Assembly (NCBI GenBank): GCA_002238565.1
Contig: MPMP01000015.1
Span: 1-64,000 of the forward strand
Direction of reading: 5' to 3'
Length of the DNA stretch: 64,000 nt
Source: Albidovulum sp. bin36
GTDB lineage: Bacteria > Pseudomonadota > Alphaproteobacteria > Rhodobacterales > Rhodobacteraceae
Positions within the stretch are counted from its first letter, which is position 1; every line of letters begins with the position of its first letter. Made by a program: the position numbers and the translations under genes. Of the stretch, positions 8,677 through 18,078 are shown piece by piece. The notes under the pieces are model-generated. The model had not been told where the DNA came from and ran no database searches. It saw only the letters and a list, made by a program, of their open reading frames with translations.

Positions 8677-9427
8677 CGCCAAACCCGCCGGTCCTTGTAG
8701 GACGGCAAGGGAATTCGCTGTCGGCGGATAGCGCGAGAGGATTTCGAATCCGGACTGGACGCGCGGCCGGCGGACATGTCCCAACCGGGCCGGCCACCAG
8801 GCTGAAAACGGACTTTTACCTGAAATCCAGATCCGGAGCTTCGCTAGCCTGAATTCCCAACGGGACCAATTAACATAAATTTGCCTAGGAATCCGCCCCG
8901 GGCGAATACGTCTTTGCACCCGCTTTAGTCTGAAGTTCCAAGGGAAGTAAGAGTTCGGTCCAGCGGTGACGATCCGTGTAGTCCGACTGCCGCCGACGCC
9001 CTAGACGCTGCAGTGAACGGTTGACCGGAGCGCGCGCCGCGCGGAATGCGCAATCGTGCCGGGGTTCCCCAAATACCGTGAACGCGGGAACCGCCAATTG
9101 CTTCATTTTATGTGGTTGCTCATAATGGGCAGGGTGCAGCATAATTTTCTTGAAAATCTTGCCGTCCGGAATTGACTAGGCCGGTTGCCGAACAAATTTC
9201 GTGATCAAGCCGCCGAACGCAACTGAAAAAGGATCGGGATTCGGTTGTTCAACTCGCGGCATCGAATCGTCATTTCGCCGTCTGCGAAATATTTGATCCG
9301 CACCCCCTTTCAAAGCCTTGCCGCTTTCCGTTCGCCGCTGTAAAGCGGCGCCGCCGCTATAAATTTGGCAATCAGCTCGCTCGTAATGAAGACCGGAAGA
9401 TCTACCGAAACCAGGAAAATTGCGATC
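8677..9427. other. Intergenic region without a recognised gene
   Basis: I find no supported open frame, tRNA or repeat. The stretch precedes the amidinotransferase gene and should hold its promoter; a TTGACT occurs near 9172, but I cannot pair it with a convincing -10. I looked for guanidine-type riboswitch hairpins and saw none. Confidence 0.4.
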
Positions 9428-10570
9428 ATGGCGAAAACGGAAGCAACGCGCGTTTGCAGCTGGAATGAATGGGACCCGCTTCGGCACGTGATCGTCGGCG
9501 TGGCCACGGATTGCCACATCCCGCCGCCCGAGCCGGCGGTCAATGCCAAGGTACCGGACGATTCCGATATGAAAGGCCGGCACGGGATGCGGCCGAGGGA
9601 GACTATCGATAAAGGAAATCAACTTCTAGATAAATTTGCGGATGTTTTGAAAAGCCGCGGAATTCGAGTGGACAGACCGACTCCGATCGATTTTTCGCAG
9701 CCGGTGCAAACGCCGGATTTCCGCACGCCCACCCAGTTCGGCTGCATGCCGCCGCGCGATGTTCTGCTAACCGTCGGCAAGGAAATTCTTGAGGCTATCA
9801 TGTCGTACCGGTGCCGCTGGTTCGAGTATCTCTGCTATCGACCGTTAATGCAGAGGTACTGGGAGGAGGATCCGGACTTCAGGCACGAAGCCGCCCCGAA
9901 GCCTCGCCTAACGGACGAGGACTACCATCCGGACTATCTTTCGCATGGAATCAGCGAGGCGCAGCGGCTGGAGTGGACGGCGAACAAGCACTTTGTCACG
10001 ACCGAGGAGGAGCCTCTTTTCGATGCCGCGGATGTTCTGCGCCTGGGCCGCGACCTGGTGGTTCAGCATGGATTCACGACGAATCTCAAGGGCATTGACT
10101 GGATCAGGCGCCATTTCCCGGATCACCGGGTGCATGCGGTAAATTTTCCGGGCGACCCTTTCCCGATACATATTGACGCCACGTTCACGCCGCTGCGGCC
10201 GGGACTCATTCTGAACAACCCAAACAGGCGCCTCCCCGACGATCAACGCGAACTCTTTAGAAGGAATGACTGGGAAATCGTCGATGCAGCTCCGCCGGCG
10301 CACAACCAGCCTCCGCCGCTCTGCTATTCTTCGGTCTGGCTTTCCATGAACGTACTGGTCCTCGATCCGAAAACAGTTTGCGTTGAAAAATCCGAGGTCT
10401 ACCAGGCAGAGCAGCTGGACAAGCTGGGAATGAATGTCGTTGAGGTCGAGCTAAGGGAAGCCTACGCATTCGGCGGCGGGCTGCATTGCGCGACAGCGGA
10501 TGTCTTGCGAGAAGGTGAATTCGAGGATTACTTTCCGATTCAGCCTGCTTCCGACACGGCGAATTTATAG
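9428..10570 (+). CDS. Amidinotransferase of the arginine:glycine amidinotransferase (AGAT) family
   Basis: Moves an amidino group from a donor such as arginine to an amine acceptor through a Cys-bound intermediate. The predicted triad is Asp199 (FDAADVLRLGRD), His248 (FPIHIDATF) and Cys354 (GGGLHCATADVLREG), matching human AGAT Asp254/His303/Cys407. Length (380) fits the family. ATG 9428 is chosen because the family-like sequence WNEWDPLRHVIVG begins just after it and AGGAAAA lies upstream; an ATG at 9365 would add 21 unrelated residues. Just before the catalytic His the human NPMH reads FPIH. These positions contact the substrate and also differ in cyanobacterial CyrA, so the acceptor may not be glycine. 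Confidence 0.88.
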   Translation: MAKTEATRVCSWNEWDPLRHVIVGVATDCHIPPPEPAVNAKVPDDSDMKGRHGMRPRETIDKGNQLLDKFADVLKSRGIRVDRPTPIDFSQPVQTPDFRTPTQFGCMPPRDVLLTVGKEILEAIMSYRCRWFEYLCYRPLMQRYWEEDPDFRHEAAPKPRLTDEDYHPDYLSHGISEAQRLEWTANKHFVTTEEEPLFDAADVLRLGRDLVVQHGFTTNLKGIDWIRRHFPDHRVHAVNFPGDPFPIHIDATFTPLRPGLILNNPNRRLPDDQRELFRRNDWEIVDAAPPAHNQPPPLCYSSVWLSMNVLVLDPKTVCVEKSEVYQAEQLDKLGMNVVEVELREAYAFGGGLHCATADVLREGEFEDYFPIQPASDTANL

Positions 10571-10962
10571 AATTCGGCTAGGCTCCGCCGCGCAGCGGTC
10601 GAAGCATTGGAGCAGCGCGCTCGAATATATTTTCGGGAGCGCAGTATGCGAAGGAGCGTGACATGCATTGTCAACGATGCCCGGAGACTCCCGAGTTTCG
10701 TTCCCGCATCCGCATTTTCGCGAGAGAATTCGCGATTTCGCGCGGCGTTCCATTCGACGCGGCCGACAATCGCCTCAGGCGCAAATTCCGCCGCCCGAAT
10801 GCATTGGATTCCGAAAATGAAGTCCCGAAAGCCGCTCCTCCGGGACTGGATCGACGATTCAGCGCCGGGCTATCCCGTCGGGCGCCGGTCCGGATTTATT
10901 CCGCCCGGACCGGGCCGCCGCATGACGGCAACATTTCCGCATTTCTAGAAGGATGACGAAAA
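10571..10962. other. Intergenic region without a recognised gene
   Basis: Open frames here have no recognisable motif and look like chance frames in GC-rich DNA. No convincing terminator or promoter was found. A ribosome-site-like AGAAGGA at 10947-10953 belongs to the next gene. Confidence 0.4.
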
Positions 10963-12141
10963 TTGAACCTGCAAGAAGCTTCGGATCTTACAAACACGGT
11001 GCCGGTTAGCGCGCGCCGCTTCGAAGAGTCGCCGTTCCTGCCGCGCCAGAATACATCGAATATGGTTCGCGGCGTCTATGCCGGTCGGTACTTCGCTGTC
11101 TATAACGGCGAGGATCCGATTGAGAACTACTGGCTTCTGCGTCGAAAGGCGCTGCTATTCGACACGCCGGAGAAACCGATCGAAATTACCGGTCCCGATG
11201 CGATCCCTTTCCTCGACAAGGTGCTGGCCCGCAGGGTCGACAATATGCGGGAGGGTCGCGGATACTACGCGATCGCCTGCACGCCGCAAGGCGGCGTCTT
11301 CATGGACGGTATCGTATTCAAGCTAGCCGAAAATCGATTCTGGTACGTGCAGGCCGACGGACCGTTCGAAGCCTGGCTCATCGCCCACTCCGACGGAATG
11401 GACGTGACGATATCGGACCCTCGCTCGCGCGTTCTTCAAATCCAGGGGCCGGCTTCGATAGACATAATGAATGCGGCCTCGAATGGAAAAATCGACGAAT
11501 CAATTCGCTACTTCCGCTCCGGCTATTTCGACCTGGGCGGGCAGGAGCTTTTCATCTCTCGCACCGGGTTTACGAACGAACTGGGATTCGAGATCTACTG
11601 CGACGGAGCCAGTACCGATCATTTGGCTCTGTGGGATCACCTGATGGCCGCCGGCGGACCATTCGGCATGGAATTTTCTTCAACGCGCGCAATGACAATT
11701 CGCCGGATTGAAAGCGGCATCCTCGGCAATATTACGGATATGGACGTTAGCATGACTCCGTTCGAAGCCGGTCTCGAAAAATTTATCGATATGGGCAAAT
11801 TCGATTTCATAGGGCGCGCCGCGCTGGAAGGCCGCGACAGGCGCTCTGTGCTTCTTGGCCTGACCTGCGAAACGGAAACGCCTCGCGCCGGCAGCGTCAT
11901 TCTCGACGGCGGCGACGAGGTCGGCCGAATTACGGCCGGCGTGCCATCGCCGACGCTGGGACTAGGCATCGGATACGCAAGATTCAACGCGCCGGGAGAC
12001 TGGCTCGGACGCGCGCTGTCGTTGCGCCTGCCGGACGGAGAAGTTCATCGATGCCGGATCGTGGACTTGCCGTTCTTCGATCAGGAAAAGAATATTGTCA
12101 GAGGCGTGGACCGCAGCATTCCTCCGGAACCGACGACGTAG
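10963..12141 (+). CDS. GcvT/DmdA-like folate-dependent aminomethyltransferase family protein
   Basis: Members bind tetrahydrofolate and accept a methyl or methylene group from substrates such as glycine-bound aminomethyl, dimethylglycine or DMSP. Family signs are EVTG-like IEITGPDAIPFLDKVL, the GGVFMDGIVFKLAENRFW block, LQIQGP, SRTGFTNELGFEIY and the C-terminal barrel. The length (392) suits GcvT/DmdA stand-alone enzymes. I use the TTG at 10963 (AGAAGGA about 9 bases upstream); the nearest in-frame ATG would remove over 30 conserved-looking residues. Neighbouring amidinotransferase and betaine importer suggest N-methyl or guanidino compound metabolism, but I cannot choose between DmdA-like and dimethylglycine-type activity. 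Confidence 0.75.
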   Translation: MNLQEASDLTNTVPVSARRFEESPFLPRQNTSNMVRGVYAGRYFAVYNGEDPIENYWLLRRKALLFDTPEKPIEITGPDAIPFLDKVLARRVDNMREGRGYYAIACTPQGGVFMDGIVFKLAENRFWYVQADGPFEAWLIAHSDGMDVTISDPRSRVLQIQGPASIDIMNAASNGKIDESIRYFRSGYFDLGGQELFISRTGFTNELGFEIYCDGASTDHLALWDHLMAAGGPFGMEFSSTRAMTIRRIESGILGNITDMDVSMTPFEAGLEKFIDMGKFDFIGRAALEGRDRRSVLLGLTCETETPRAGSVILDGGDEVGRITAGVPSPTLGLGIGYARFNAPGDWLGRALSLRLPDGEVHRCRIVDLPFFDQEKNIVRGVDRSIPPEPTT

Positions 12142-12438
12142 CGCGGACTGCCTCGAGGCGAAATCGAGGCGGGAATGCTATCGGACAAACGTTTCTCGGC
12201 AATGCGCGGCGAGCTATGAGACGGTGCGGGGCCATAGCTGAAAGACGGCCTGGCGGCCTGCTCCCGGCAAAGTCCGTCTTTGCCGATTAGCTGTTTCGCC
12301 GGGCGGTTCCCGGAAGCGCCGCGAGGCCGAGCGCGCCCTGCGATTTCGAGTGCGGGAACTCGCGAAGCCTAGGCGCAGCTGCGGCCTCCCGGGAGAATTT
12401 CGGGAGAGAGACGATTGCTGCGGATTTACGGCCAGGGC
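12142..12438. other. Convergent intergenic region with a hairpin
   Basis: Between two converging genes. A 7-bp stem GCCTCGA/TCGAGGC (12150-12156 with 12164-12170) follows the GcvT-like gene by 9 bases. It has no T tract, so it is only a possible transcript end. Nothing else recognised. Confidence 0.4.
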
Positions 12439-13299
12439 CTACGCGGCACCGACTCGGTCGGCTATAGCCATTATCCGATGCATCTCGCGCAGGACAGGTT
12501 TTTCAATAAGCTTTCCGTCGATTACGACTAGACCTGTATCCGCCGCCTCGAATTCGGCGATAATTCGGCGAGCTTTCGCAATTTGCTCTGCGGAGGGCGT
12601 GAACACCTCGTTGAGCGACTTGATCTGCTTGGGATGCACGGCGCCCTTTCCGGAAAATCCCAGTTCGCGCGCCTTGATCGCAGCCTCCTTCATGCCGGCA
12701 GGGTCGGCAAGATCCAAGTACGGAACGTCGACCGCGTCGAGGCCGGCGCTTGCGGCCGCATGCACGACGCGCGACCGCGCGTATAGCAGCGGCTCCCATT
12801 CGTTTCGGCATCGCAATTCCGCGGCCATGTCGACGCCGCCGAAAAACAGCGTGTCGACCCTTGGACTGCAATTCGCGATTTCGTAGGCCGCCTCGAGCCC
12901 TTCATTCGTCTCTATTATCACGTGCAAGCGAATTTCGTGCCCGCGCTCGGTCAGAAGATTGTCAAGCATCACAACCTCGTCCGGCGTCCGCACTTTCGGC
13001 ATCATGAGCGAGGGCGGCGGAGTATCTGAATCCAGAACGGCCTCAATGTCGGCAATTCCGAACCGTTCGCGCAGCGAGTTGATGCGGAGAATCCGCTCCA
13101 CTCCGTCGTCCGCCTGCGGCCTGCTGAATAGTTTCAAGGCATTGGCGCGCGCGACTGCCTTGTCCTTTGGCGCTATTCCGTCCTCAAGCTCCACGCAAAC
13201 GATGTCGGCTCCCGACGCCAATGCTTTCGGAAACATTTCGGGCCTGAGGCCCGGCGTGAAGATGAACGACCGGCGCGGCCGGATTCCTAGCTCAGTCAT
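12439..13299 (-). CDS. HpcH/HpaI aldolase / CitE-like CoA-ester lyase
   Basis: Likely cleaves or hydrolyses a beta-hydroxyacyl-CoA such as malyl-CoA or citramalyl-CoA in a Mg-dependent TIM barrel. Landmarks are RRSFIFTPGLRPEMFPKA at the start, the metal-binding ELEDGIAPKDKAVARANA, MMPKV, VIIETNEGLEAAYEI and GKGAVHPKQI. The length (286) is typical of CitE-like proteins. It ends in TAG. It stands alone on the minus strand between kdsB and the GcvT-like gene, 350 bases downstream of kdsB. The precise substrate cannot be inferred from context. Confidence 0.85.
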   Translation of the reverse strand: MTELGIRPRRSFIFTPGLRPEMFPKALASGADIVCVELEDGIAPKDKAVARANALKLFSRPQADDGVERILRINSLRERFGIADIEAVLDSDTPPPSLMMPKVRTPDEVVMLDNLLTERGHEIRLHVIIETNEGLEAAYEIANCSPRVDTLFFGGVDMAAELRCRNEWEPLLYARSRVVHAAASAGLDAVDVPYLDLADPAGMKEAAIKARELGFSGKGAVHPKQIKSLNEVFTPSAEQIAKARRIIAEFEAADTGLVVIDGKLIEKPVLREMHRIMAIADRVGAA

Positions 13300-13652
13300 C
13301 GGTACGATTTCCCTCCGTCCTCGGGTTCGGCGGCAAAATTGCCGCTCGCGACCGGATAGTCAATCGGATCGTTCGAGACGAGCATTCGCATTCATCGTCG
13401 ATCGAGTTGCAAGAGCCATTGAATCGTTCCGGAGATTTTTTTCGCGCAGGAAAGCGAATCGGATGCGGTCCGGAATGCCGCTCGAAGGTTTCGCGCGCCC
13501 AAACGAATTGCTTGCGAAATGGCATCAATCGCTTTTCAGCCGGCATGCCTGTTGACCATTTCCGGGATCCTAATCCGCAATCCTCCGCCAAGCGGGGAAT
13601 CCGTCGGAGCGCCCGCGGGCCGAATATGCGCGCCCGCTCGATGCCCGACCGT
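13300..13652. other. Intergenic region without a recognised gene
   Basis: Lies between two minus-strand genes. No family resemblance in any frame, and no clear promoter or terminator could be read. Confidence 0.35.
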
Positions 13653-14453
13653 CTATTCGATGCCTTCAGCTGCAAGAATGCGCTCGATTTCGGCGATGTC
13701 GCCCGGATTGTTCAATTCCCAGAATTCGCGTCCTCGCGGGTCCACCTCGACGCATTCGATCGAGATATTGCTTTCCAGAAACCGCAATTGCTCCAAGCCC
13801 TCCACGGCCTCCAGGAAGCTGACGGGCCTTCGCGAATACCAGTTCAGCGCGTCTATGGTGTACGCGTAAACTCCCACATGGTAGAAAATCGGCGTCTCTT
13901 CCCGGTCCTGATAGGCTCGATTCGTCCAGGGGATGACCTGCTTGGAAAAATAAAGCGCTCGCCTGTTTTCGTCGAACACGACCGTGGTTCCGCCAGCCAG
14001 GCCGTTGCTTCGAATCTCTTTCAATTGCTCGAAGACTTCGCCGTTGCAGCGAATTACAGGCGTCGCGACATGCGCATCGGAGACATTTTCCATAGCGTTT
14101 ATCAAGTCTTCAACGAACCAGGGGGGCGTAAGCGGAGCGTCGCCCTGAACATTGATCACCAGCGCGTCCGACACGCCGAGTACTTCCGCGGCATCCGCGC
14201 ACCTTTCGGTACCGTTCCGGCAGGACGGAGATGTCATGATCGCTTCGGCGCCGAAATCTTCCGCTGCATCCCTAATTCGAATATCGTCCGTCGCCACGAC
14301 AACCTGATCCACCCCCTCAACCATTGACGCGGCTTCCCAAGTTCTTTGAATGAGCGATTTTCGGCCGCCTCCCGAACCGGCAAGCAGCTGAAGAGGCTTG
14401 CCGGGGAATCTGGTGGACGAGTACCTGGCGGGAATTACGATCAAGCGCTGCAT
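13653..14453 (-). CDS. kdsB: KdsB-family CMP-sugar synthase (3-deoxy-manno-octulosonate cytidylyltransferase type)
   Basis: Activates Kdo or a related 2-keto sugar acid with CTP for lipopolysaccharide or capsule synthesis. The N terminus IPARYSSTRFPGKPL is the nucleotide-binding signature, followed by VVVATDD, NGTERCADAA, VINVQGDAPLTPPW, FYHVGVYAY and LEQLRFLE. At 266 residues it is slightly longer than classic KdsB (about 250). Two normally strict motifs differ: QGDEP reads QGDAP, and the Y-F-S-R-[SAD]-PIPW type motif reads YFSKQVIPW. It may therefore belong to a KdsB subfamily with another sugar or metal geometry. It is divergent from the racemase gene and has no LPS neighbours here. Confidence 0.85.
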   Translation of the reverse strand: MQRLIVIPARYSSTRFPGKPLQLLAGSGGGRKSLIQRTWEAASMVEGVDQVVVATDDIRIRDAAEDFGAEAIMTSPSCRNGTERCADAAEVLGVSDALVINVQGDAPLTPPWFVEDLINAMENVSDAHVATPVIRCNGEVFEQLKEIRSNGLAGGTTVVFDENRRALYFSKQVIPWTNRAYQDREETPIFYHVGVYAYTIDALNWYSRRPVSFLEAVEGLEQLRFLESNISIECVEVDPRGREFWELNNPGDIAEIERILAAEGIE

Positions 14454-14658
14454 CGCAGAGCCCCTATGAAAATGGTTGTCAATTGTCGATCTCTATCGGC
14501 TTTGCCCGCGCGAACCCGGGAGCGTTGAAACGCCCGGCGCATTGTTGCGGAAGCGCAATCGCGGCTCCAAGCGAAGGCCAAGGCGTAGATGTTTCATTTT
14601 CCCTAGTTTCCGTATAATTTCGCTTTTAGGATTTTTTCAAGGCGGAAGTTTCACGACC

Positions 14659-15345
14659 GTGAACAAGATTGTCGTTATAAACCCGAACAGTTCGGAATCC
14701 GTGACTAGGGATATCGATGCTGCGCTAGACCCGCTTCGCGCGGCCGGAAGACCGGATGTCGCCTGCGTTACGCTGCATGACGGCCCGCCGGCCATCGAGA
14801 GCGACGACGATGTCGCGGACGCCGCCGGGCGAATATGCCGATATGTCCGCCGCCGCGGCGAGGAATGCGGCGCTTTCGTAATCGCGTGCTTTTCGGACCC
14901 CGGGCTGCAGGAAGCGCGAGCTGCCTGCAAAACGCCGATTATCGGCATTGGAGAAAGCTCAATACTGGCTTCGCTGGCGATCGGCAGCCGCACGGGCGTG
15001 ATTTCGATACTGGAAAGTTCTTTCGACCGGCATATGCGCCTTTACAGGAGCCTCGGCGTGGAAAAGCGAATTGTCGGCGAGCTTTCGGTCGAAACAGGCG
15101 TTGCAGGTCTTAGCAGCGAAGACGACGCGTTTCGGCGCCTCGCCGACGCGGGACGGCGCCTGCGCGATGAATGCGGCGCCGATGTCATTGTTCTCGCCTG
15201 CGCCGGCATGGCGCGCTACCGGGCGAAACTGCAGGACAGGCTGGAATTGCCCGTTATCGATCCAACCCAGGCGGCTACCGGCCTGGCGCTGACACTACTG
15301 CAGGTCCGAATAGCCGGGAATCTGAATTCGAATGAACTTGGCTAG
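14659..15345 (+). CDS. Asp/Glu/hydantoin racemase family protein
   Basis: Expected to invert a carbon next to a carbonyl using two Cys residues, or to act as a related decarboxylase/isomerase. Both Cys are present: Cys77 in FVIACFSDPGLQEAR and Cys181 in VIVLACAGMARYRA. The start INPNSSESVTRDID is the classic INPNTS..MT opening of hydantoin racemases. I choose GTG 14659, preceded by GGCGGAAG, because the frame upstream of it has no family resemblance; the resulting 228 residues match the family. Its neighbours include an FAD amine oxidase and amino-acid transport genes, suggesting amino-acid or hydantoin racemisation before oxidation. Confidence 0.8.
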   Translation: MNKIVVINPNSSESVTRDIDAALDPLRAAGRPDVACVTLHDGPPAIESDDDVADAAGRICRYVRRRGEECGAFVIACFSDPGLQEARAACKTPIIGIGESSILASLAIGSRTGVISILESSFDRHMRLYRSLGVEKRIVGELSVETGVAGLSSEDDAFRRLADAGRRLRDECGADVIVLACAGMARYRAKLQDRLELPVIDPTQAATGLALTLLQVRIAGNLNSNELG

Positions 15346-15630
15346 GCCGCGCTAGGTCGGAACATGCGCGCAAGATGCATATCGCCGCCGGCTCTATTCG
15401 GCGAACGCGGCTAAAGTCGAACGGACCAATTCATAAACCCAAATGCGAAGTTCGCAAAGAACGCAAAACGAATGCTATCGCCGGGAAGAATTCCGCCTTC
15501 GCCTTCGGTTGCTCTCCAGAGCGTAGAAATCGCGAAACGGGCGATTCGGCGGGACGAGAAAATTTCGGTTGCCTATGCCCATGGCCACCTGCAATGCCGC
15601 CATCGAAACGGCGGCTCTTTCCGACTTGCA

Positions 15631-16944
15631 TCAGTTGATTTTCGGCGGGCGGCCGCATTCGACGCTGTCGCGCAGCCGCGACCAAGGCAGCAAAAGCGCG
15701 GGTAGATGCCTTGCCAGGCTCCGACCGGGAATTGGAGCCGGAAGACTGAGAGGAACGCACAATTCCCCTTCGTCGCCGGAACGAAGGAACGCCGCCAGGT
15801 TTTCGCCGAGCGCCGTAGACAGAGCCAGGCCCCGACCGCAGCAGCCGACCGCCGCATAAAGCCCCTTGTCTATCGCGTAGAGGCGCGGCAGCAGATCCGG
15901 CGTAATCGAAATCGCGCCATTCCAGCCGAATTCAACCTTGCAGGGTCCCGTTATCGGCAGAATGGACCGCAGACGCCGCAAGAGCTTTCGATAGATCGCT
16001 TCGGGCGATGCGAACCCCGCCGCGCCCAGCCCGCCGGTCAGCAAACGGCCATCCGGCGTCCAGCGATATGCGAATATGTCCCTCCTAGTGTCCGATGAGC
16101 ACTGCCGCCGAGGTAGAATAGTCGCGCGATTCTCGCTATCCAGAGGCGACGTGGCGATCTGCCAGACGACAAGAGGCAGGATGCTTCGGGAAAATCGCGG
16201 AACGAGCGCGCCGTCCATCGCATTCGTGGCGACGAGGACACGATCGGCATACAAGTGTCCGCGGGGCCAGCGAATGCGCCAGCGCCCGCCAAGCCTATCG
16301 ATGCCGGTTACCGGAGACTCGGTCAGGATGCCGGCGCCCCCGTCCTTCGCCGCCTTCGCCAGACCCCGGGCGAATCCCAGCGGATTCAACTGGCCGCCGC
16401 TCCTGTCCAGCAACGCTCCTCTGTAGCCGGCGGCGCCGGTCAACGCCGCTGTCTCATCGCTGTCCAGCAAATCCACATTCTTGCCGATATCGGCCCATTC
16501 CTCCCGGCGGCGCTTGAGCAGGTCGGCGCTTGCGCTGCCGTGCGCGGGCTGCAGCCAGCCGGATTGCTCCGCGTCGCATTCGATGCGCTTTTCCCGTATC
16601 AAGTTGAACACCGCGTTGCCGGAATTTGCGGCTAGGCGGCACAGCTGCTCCGCGCGGTCGTCGCCTAGGAGCTGCCGAACCCTGCCTGGCCCGAGAGCTG
16701 AAACGAATGCGGGGACGACAAATCCCGAATTTCGTCCCGATGCGCCATGCCCGGGCGCATTCGCCTCCATCACGACCGTTTTGACGCCCGCCTCGGACAG
16801 ATGCAACGCCGTCGAGAGGCCGAGATAGCCGGCGCCGATAACGGCCACTTCCGCCGCCGCGCCGCTTTCGACGGAGCACGGCGACGGCGCTTTCGCAGTA
16901 CGCGTGAACCAAAACACGTCTTCCAAAGGTACAAGTTTCATCAT
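15631..16944 (-). CDS. FAD-dependent amine/amino-acid oxidase (DAO superfamily, PuuB/OrdL-like)
   Basis: Probably oxidises a secondary or primary amine of an amino acid or gamma-glutamylated polyamine, reducing FAD. The dinucleotide fold IGAGYLGLSTALHLSEAG has its GxGxxG at residues 37-42. GASGRNSGFVVP is the flavin-attachment-region motif of the GlpO/DadA/PuuB group, and near the C terminus YAAVGCCGRGLALSTALG is the second FAD contact. ATG 16944 (437 residues) is preferred to the ATG at 17085, because upstream residues look non-coding and AGAGA precedes it. The gene diverges from the amino-acid importer at 17.07 kb, so the importer may supply its substrate. Confidence 0.82.
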   Translation of the reverse strand: MMKLVPLEDVFWFTRTAKAPSPCSVESGAAAEVAVIGAGYLGLSTALHLSEAGVKTVVMEANAPGHGASGRNSGFVVPAFVSALGPGRVRQLLGDDRAEQLCRLAANSGNAVFNLIREKRIECDAEQSGWLQPAHGSASADLLKRRREEWADIGKNVDLLDSDETAALTGAAGYRGALLDRSGGQLNPLGFARGLAKAAKDGGAGILTESPVTGIDRLGGRWRIRWPRGHLYADRVLVATNAMDGALVPRFSRSILPLVVWQIATSPLDSENRATILPRRQCSSDTRRDIFAYRWTPDGRLLTGGLGAAGFASPEAIYRKLLRRLRSILPITGPCKVEFGWNGAISITPDLLPRLYAIDKGLYAAVGCCGRGLALSTALGENLAAFLRSGDEGELCVPLSLPAPIPGRSLARHLPALLLPWSRLRDSVECGRPPKIN

Positions 16945-17001
16945 TTGATCTCTGCGAGAGCGTCCGCGCGGGCGGCTCGGGCAATCGAACCCGCCAAAAG
17001 G

Positions 17002-17030
17002 TTGCAATTGCATATTCGGATGTCTACACT
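17002..17030 (+). promoter_or_regulatory. Predicted promoter of the amino-acid importer operon
   Basis: TTGCAA (17002-17007) and TACACT (17025-17030) are 17 bases apart, 40 bases upstream of the start codon. It lies in the divergent gap shared with the FAD oxidase gene. Predicted by eye. Confidence 0.5.
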
Positions 17031-17069
17031 GGCGTGCGGTAGTCAGCAAATTACAGGGGAGGCACGCTG

Positions 17070-17942
17070 ATGAGTACGTTATCACTTACTATGCGTAGAA
17101 TTCTGCAGTCGGCAAGCGCTGCGCTTATATTCGGCGCGACGGCCGCGAGCGCGGACATGATGCTGCCGGAAGGCGCGACGCAATCGTCGGGAACGCTGCA
17201 TCTGGGCGCCGATTTCGCGGCTGCGCCCAACCAGTTTATCAACGCCGACGGCGAAAACGACGGGCTGAACGTCGATATGTGCGGCGAAATCGCGGTTCGT
17301 CTCGGCGCTGAGATCGAATGGACCAATTTGGCATTTCCGGGACTGGTTCCCGGACTGCAAGCGGGCCGGTTCGACGGAATCTGCACGTCGATCTTTATCA
17401 ACCCCAAGCGCAAGGAAATCATGCACATGGTCGCCTATGTTCAGTGGGGCGAGGGGCTGATGGTTCGAACCGACGATTCTCTCGTCGTCGAATGCAGCCC
17501 GATGATCGGCGACGCGGCGAGCTACAATGCCTGTTTCGACCAGCTATCCGGGCGCACCGTAGCCGTGGCGGCGGCGGGCACGACCAACCAGCACCTTATC
17601 GCCGAGAGCGAGAGAATGGAGGCCGCCGGGCATGAAGGGATCGATATAAGGGCATTCGACACCAATGCCGATGCGATCCAGGCTCTGGCAAGCGGCCAGG
17701 CCGACGGCGCCTACCTGAACGACCCGCAGGCGCACTTCTACCTAAGCCGGAATCCAGGATATGTAATGCCGTTCGCAGCCGCCTATCCGAACACGCTGGC
17801 TATTGCCACGCTGAAGAACAATCTGGCTCTGGCCGAAGCAGTCCAGGCGGCGCTCGAATCGATGAAATCCGACGGAACCTACGACGAAATCGTTAACAAG
17901 TGGGGAGTGGCCGGCGTTTCGGAATTCGCTCTTAACCCGTAA
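17070..17942 (+). CDS. Amino-acid-type ABC transporter, periplasmic binding protein (SBP family 3)
   Basis: Periplasmic capture of a polar amino acid or similar small molecule. Residues 1-28 are a signal peptide ending ASA. The mature part shows the family-3 pattern: the VDMCGEIAVRLG segment, LVPGLQAGRFDGICTSIFI with NPKRKEIM, then the second lobe with TVAVAAAGTTNQHLI and ADAIQALASGQADGAYLND, and SDGTYDEIVNKWG at the end. Length 290. Excellent ribosome site GGGGAGG about 8 bases upstream. A hairpin lies between it and the permease gene. An extra Cys pair (VVECSPMIGDAASYNACF) could form a disulfide. The ligand is not predictable. Confidence 0.85.
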   Translation: MSTLSLTMRRILQSASAALIFGATAASADMMLPEGATQSSGTLHLGADFAAAPNQFINADGENDGLNVDMCGEIAVRLGAEIEWTNLAFPGLVPGLQAGRFDGICTSIFINPKRKEIMHMVAYVQWGEGLMVRTDDSLVVECSPMIGDAASYNACFDQLSGRTVAVAAAGTTNQHLIAESERMEAAGHEGIDIRAFDTNADAIQALASGQADGAYLNDPQAHFYLSRNPGYVMPFAAAYPNTLAIATLKNNLALAEAVQAALESMKSDGTYDEIVNKWGVAGVSEFALNP

Positions 17943-17974
17943 ATCGATTTCGCAAGCGCGACTACGAGTTTTCC

Positions 17975-18009
17975 GGGCCGCTTCGCGAAACCGGCGGAGT
18001 GGCCCTTTT
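17975..18009 (+). terminator. Hairpin with T4 after the binding-protein gene
   Basis: GGGCCGCT (17975-17982) pairs with AGTGGCCC (17998-18005), eight pairs including one G-U, followed by TTTT. Likely partial termination that lowers permease relative to binding-protein transcript. Confidence 0.55.
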
Positions 18010-18078
18010 CAAAATCTATAGCCTCGTTCAATGGCTATCGCGACTTTCCCCATTTGAATTTCGGCGGCTAGGCTTGCG

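Noticed and set aside
8677..9427. Possible guanidine or glycine riboswitch before the amidinotransferase gene
   Set aside because: I could not find the conserved hairpin loops or tandem aptamer pattern; nothing beyond ordinary GC-rich sequence.
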